64,000 bases of DNA. Source: Cloacibacterium rupense. Its GTDB lineage: Bacteria > Bacteroidota > Bacteroidia > Flavobacteriales > Weeksellaceae. The notes below the pieces were generated by a model. The model did no database searches. It was not told the origin of the DNA and saw nothing but the letters and a program-made list of their open reading frames with translations. Made by a program: the position numbers and the translations under genes. Below, piece by piece: positions 61,326 to 64,000 of this stretch (position 1 is the first letter of the stretch; each line of letters begins with the position of its first letter). The DNA lies in contig NZ_BMLV01000001.1 in the NCBI RefSeq assembly GCF_014645495.1, forward strand, positions 186,001 through 250,000, read 5' to 3'.

Positions 61326-62471
61326 TTAGAATCTAATCTGATATTGTAAAAGTAAAAGACTAGAGCTATATTGATTGGTATTGATGATGTCTTTGCTGTA
61401 ATCAGAAATTACACCAACCAATGAGACTTTAGAAGTGTAATCATCTCCAATTACATAACTAAGCATAGGGGTATAAAATCTACCGATGTTTCCATTTTTA
61501 TTAACATCTTCCAAATATTCATATCTGCAAGTAAATTCTATGAAGCTTTTATTATTTTCATTAATTGTTCTAGAAATAAAAGGAATGATGTAAAACCCAG
61601 TCATTTTATAGTTAGAAATAGTTTTTCCAGCGAGTGTAGCTGCAGAGAACGCAGAAATATTGGTTCCGTATTTGAATTCAGAATTAAAACCAGCGTTCCA
61701 AAGTTTAGATAATTTGGTATTAAATGTAATATCAGCCCCAAACATGTCAGCATTTTGACCTTCCACTTTAGTAAGCGCTTCATTAATACCGATTTGTAAT
61801 TTTGGTAAAATGTCATATTCTAAACGGATAGCATGATTTTTAGAATTATCATTATCTTGCAATTGATTTTTACCATTTCCGTTGTAGAAAGTGTAGTAAT
61901 ATCTCAAAGGAATTTTTTTCTTAATTAAAGAACCAGAAACAGCAGCACCAATTTGGAAACTTTCCCAATTGCTTTTTCCTAAAAGAGAGTACTGATTAGA
62001 CCATGTGTAAGATTTCAAAATTTCTGCAGGAAACATATCTTCTAACCCAAAATAAGGTCTAAATTGTCCGACTTGTAGATTGAAATAAGTACTAGGAGTC
62101 CATTTCAAAGCAGCAATTTCTAAAACTTTATTTTTTGGGTCGCTTTTAAAATCAGCAAAATTCACCAAAATTTGTGCAGAAAGTTGGTCATTAATGGCAA
62201 ATTTTCCATTCACCCTGAAATAGACCAAATAGAAACCATTATTCGCGCCAGAAGGATTGTGTTTTCCATTCATATCTACCTCTTTGGTAAGAGAATTGGC
62301 ATAATCACCCACCAATAAAGCTCCTATGGTTGCTTTTTTGTTAAAAATTTTAAATTCTTTTACTTTGGGAGTTTCGATTTTTAAAGTGTCTTTTTTTTCT
62401 TGACCACTGATTAATGCTACTAAACTTAAAGAAAAAAAGCTTGTTAGTATTGGTTTCAACATATTTTTCAT
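61326..62471 (-). CDS. outer-membrane porin (OprO/OprP-like)
   Basis: A 381-residue protein with signal peptide (SFFSLSLVALISGQ) and many amphipathic beta strands, ending in an aromatic residue (LLLLQYQIRF), as outer-membrane barrels do. Strand patterns such as FNLQVGQFRPYFGLEDMFP and YYTFYNGNGKNQ recall phosphate-selective porin O/P relatives in Bacteroidota. A phosphate role is not shown. Monocistronic. Confidence 0.82.
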   Translation of the reverse strand: MKNMLKPILTSFFSLSLVALISGQEKKDTLKIETPKVKEFKIFNKKATIGALLVGDYANSLTKEVDMNGKHNPSGANNGFYLVYFRVNGKFAINDQLSAQILVNFADFKSDPKNKVLEIAALKWTPSTYFNLQVGQFRPYFGLEDMFPAEILKSYTWSNQYSLLGKSNWESFQIGAAVSGSLIKKKIPLRYYYTFYNGNGKNQLQDNDNSKNHAIRLEYDILPKLQIGINEALTKVEGQNADMFGADITFNTKLSKLWNAGFNSEFKYGTNISAFSAATLAGKTISNYKMTGFYIIPFISRTINENNKSFIEFTCRYEYLEDVNKNGNIGRFYTPMLSYVIGDDYTSKVSLVGVISDYSKDIINTNQYSSSLLLLQYQIRF

Positions 62472-62491
62472 ACCTACATTTTTTACAGGTG

Positions 62492-62499
62492 CAAAGGTA
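62492..62499 (-). promoter_or_regulatory. -7 box of the porin gene
   Basis: Minus strand TACCTTTG, about 20 bp before the start. The -33 region is T/A-rich only. Confidence 0.45.
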
Positions 62500-62684
62500 C
62501 TTAGGTATTTTTTTTCTAAATTTATTTAATGTATGAATAAAATCATTTTTTGGTAATTTTTATTGATTTTATATTATTTTTCAATGATAGATTTTAAAGT
62601 TCTTCAGTTCTATTTAGACTTAATAATGATGATTTCGTCTAGAAATTGGTCAATATTCGTTATCTTTACGCAAAATTTTTTTCT

Positions 62685-63524
62685 ATGAATATTAATTGGG
62701 AAACCGTAAAAGAATACGAAGATATTACCTACAAAAAATGCAATGGTGTAGCTAGAATTGCTATTAATAGACCAGAAGTTCGCAATGCATTTCGTCCGAA
62801 AACCACTTCAGAATTGTATGACGCTTTTTACCACGTTTCAGAAGATTCTTCTGTTGGGGTGGTTTTATTAACAGGCGAAGGACCAAGCCCTAAGGATGGC
62901 GGCCACGCTTTTTGCAGCGGTGGCGACCAAAAAGCAAGAGGTCATCAAGGTTACGTAGGCGAAGACGGAAGACATAGACTTAATATTTTAGAAGTTCAAC
63001 GTCTCATCCGTTTTATGCCAAAAGTAGTAATTGCGGTGGTAAACGGTTGGGCAGTTGGAGGAGGGCACTCACTACACGTAGTTTGTGATTTGACTTTAGC
63101 AAGTGAAGAGCACGCTATTTTCAAACAAACTGATGCTGATGTTACCAGTTTTGATGGCGGTTATGGTTCTGCTTATTTGGCTAAAATGGTAGGACAGAAA
63201 AAAGCCAGAGAAATTTTCTTTTTGGGTAGAAATTATTCTGCTAAAGAAGCCGAAGATATGGGAATGGTAAATGCTGTAATTCCTCATGCGGAATTAGAAG
63301 AAACCTCTTATCAATGGGCCCAAGAAATTTTGGCAAAATCTCCTTTATCTATCAGAATGCTAAAATTCGCAATGAATTTAACAGACGATGGAATGGTTGG
63401 TCAACAAGTTTTTGCAGGTGAAGCTACCAGATTAGCTTATATGACAGACGAAGCCAAAGAAGGTAGAAACGCATTTTTAGAAAAACGTAAACCAGATTTC
63501 GGTGAAAATCAATGGATTTCTTAA
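62685..63524 (+). CDS. menB: 1,4-dihydroxy-2-naphthoyl-CoA synthase
   Basis: A 279-residue crotonase-family enzyme of menaquinone synthesis that closes the second ring of O-succinylbenzoyl-CoA. MenB hallmarks: NRPEVRNAFRPKTTSELYDA, AFCSGGDQKARGHQGYVGED (oxyanion and bicarbonate region), GWAVGGGHSLHVVCDLTLAS and the Asp/Tyr in TSFDGGYGSAYLAKMVG, with a C-terminal EKRKPDF. The ATG at 62685 gives the normal start; the frame is open to 62646. menA follows, a natural pairing. Confidence 0.96.
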   Translation: MNINWETVKEYEDITYKKCNGVARIAINRPEVRNAFRPKTTSELYDAFYHVSEDSSVGVVLLTGEGPSPKDGGHAFCSGGDQKARGHQGYVGEDGRHRLNILEVQRLIRFMPKVVIAVVNGWAVGGGHSLHVVCDLTLASEEHAIFKQTDADVTSFDGGYGSAYLAKMVGQKKAREIFFLGRNYSAKEAEDMGMVNAVIPHAELEETSYQWAQEILAKSPLSIRMLKFAMNLTDDGMVGQQVFAGEATRLAYMTDEAKEGRNAFLEKRKPDFGENQWIS

Positions 63525-63537
63525 ATATTATTGATAA

Positions 63538-63584
63538 ATGATAATTGATGATTGATTTTTTTCAGCATTGTTATCAATTATCAT
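63538..63584 (+). repeat. inverted repeat between menB and menA
   Basis: ATGATAATTGAT (63538-63549) and ATCAATTATCAT (63573-63584), a perfect 12-bp pair with a 23-nt centre. There is no T-run downstream, so not a terminator. Confidence 0.6.
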
Positions 63585-63600
63585 TCATTATTCATCAATT

Positions 63601-64000
63601 ATGAAAAATTGGATACAAGCAGCTCGACTGCGCACTTTACCGCTATCAATAAGCGGAATTATTATGGGGTCTTTCATCGCAAGATGGAAACTTTTACAAA
63701 ATGGAGAAACTTGGGATTGGACTATTTTTGCATTGGCGCTTTTGGTGACTTTGTTGTATCAAGTTTTGTCTAATTACGCCAATGATTATGGCGATGGGGT
63801 GAAAGGAACCGACAAAAATAGAATAGGCGAGGCCGAACAAAGAGCAGTAGCTTCTGGCAAAATTTCAGCAAAACAAATGCGAAATGCGGTAATTTTGTTT
63901 GCTATTTTGTCTTTGGTGGCAACTTTTTATTTGCTTTACAAAGCGTTTTTTCCGAATTTTATTAATGAATTTTACACTTTCATAGGTTTAGGAGTTGCTT
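63601..64000 (+). CDS. menA: 1,4-dihydroxy-2-naphthoate polyprenyltransferase (partial)
   Basis: The ATG at 63601 starts a frame that is open to the window edge (133 codons). It reads MKNWIQAARLRTLPLSISGI and then the UbiA-family Asp motif NYANDYGDGVKGTDK (residues about 60-74), with membrane segments before and after. MenA attaches the isoprenoid chain to DHNA in the inner membrane, a late menaquinone step after MenB. The C-terminal half lies outside the window. Confidence 0.92.
   Translation, partial: MKNWIQAARLRTLPLSISGIIMGSFIARWKLLQNGETWDWTIFALALLVTLLYQVLSNYANDYGDGVKGTDKNRIGEAEQRAVASGKISAKQMRNAVILFAILSLVATFYLLYKAFFPNFINEFYTFIGLGVA

Noticed and set aside
1-64000. tRNA, rRNA, CRISPR, prophage or insertion-sequence genes
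   Set aside because: No cloverleaf, repeat-spacer array, transposase or phage motif was recognised on either strand. A tRNA or CRISPR scan could still find a missed item.

Overview
The window looks like chromosome from a low-GC Bacteroidota of the class Flavobacteriia. Gene content and spacer style point to a Weeksellaceae / Chryseobacterium-Cloacibacterium type organism; this is an inference, because no rRNA is present. Three signs support it. Promoters fit the Bacteroidota pattern, a TTG/TTTG box about 17-23 bp upstream of TAnnTTTG. Two large secreted enzymes end in a type IX secretion (T9SS) sorting domain. Gene starts mostly lack a Shine-Dalgarno sequence and follow A-rich stretches.

Region 1 (about 1-6050) is accessory DNA. 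Single genes of unrelated function (beta-propeller lipoprotein, HEAT-like secreted protein, small membrane protein, sirtuin, ATP-grasp protein) all point the same way. Large imperfect palindromes separate several of them. The first bases of a unit (GTTATCTGTA; GTTAGCAGAT; GTTAGCAGCA) recur as reverse complements at the end of the same unit. That is the geometry of integron gene cassettes with attC sites, and no integrase is visible. Three copies of a REP-like palindromic element are scattered among them.

Region 2 (6.2-17.9 kb) holds a hypothetical protein, an NlpC/P60 lipoprotein, dapD and a glycosyltransferase. The complete histidine operon follows (hisG-D-C-B-H-A-[four-helix-bundle gene]-F-IE). 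It is preceded by a leader peptide with five consecutive His codons and a full attenuator, including a second hairpin that shares an arm with the terminator.

Region 3 (18-28.2 kb) has rplT, rpmI, infC and thrS on the minus strand, a helical-repeat protein, and then the leucine operon leuA-C-D-B.

Region 4 (28.3-43.4 kb) contains a four-gene minus-strand operon (antiporter, MazG-like, thioredoxin-like, DUF4230), a T9SS metalloprotease, an acyl-CoA dehydrogenase and a T9SS endonuclease. It continues with three tandem paralogous secreted proteins behind an unusual palindromic promoter and a possible small RNA, then a helix-hairpin-helix protein, a MerR regulator and an SMP-30 lipoprotein.

Region 5 (43.4-64 kb) is mainly housekeeping: DEAD-box helicase, rpsA, rplS, an XRE regulator with a cluster of palindromic operators, TerC, an M14 peptidase, class II ribonucleotide reductase, an amino acid permease, a CDF zinc transporter, the three-gene proton-translocating transhydrogenase, a porin, menB and the start of menA. 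Two genes here are broken: an in-frame TAA at 47373 and a -1 frameshift at about 56602.

Many spacers are built from short words repeated in tandem, including eight perfectly phased 10-bp TTTGA units at 21881-21960. No tRNA, rRNA, CRISPR array, transposase or phage gene was recognised.
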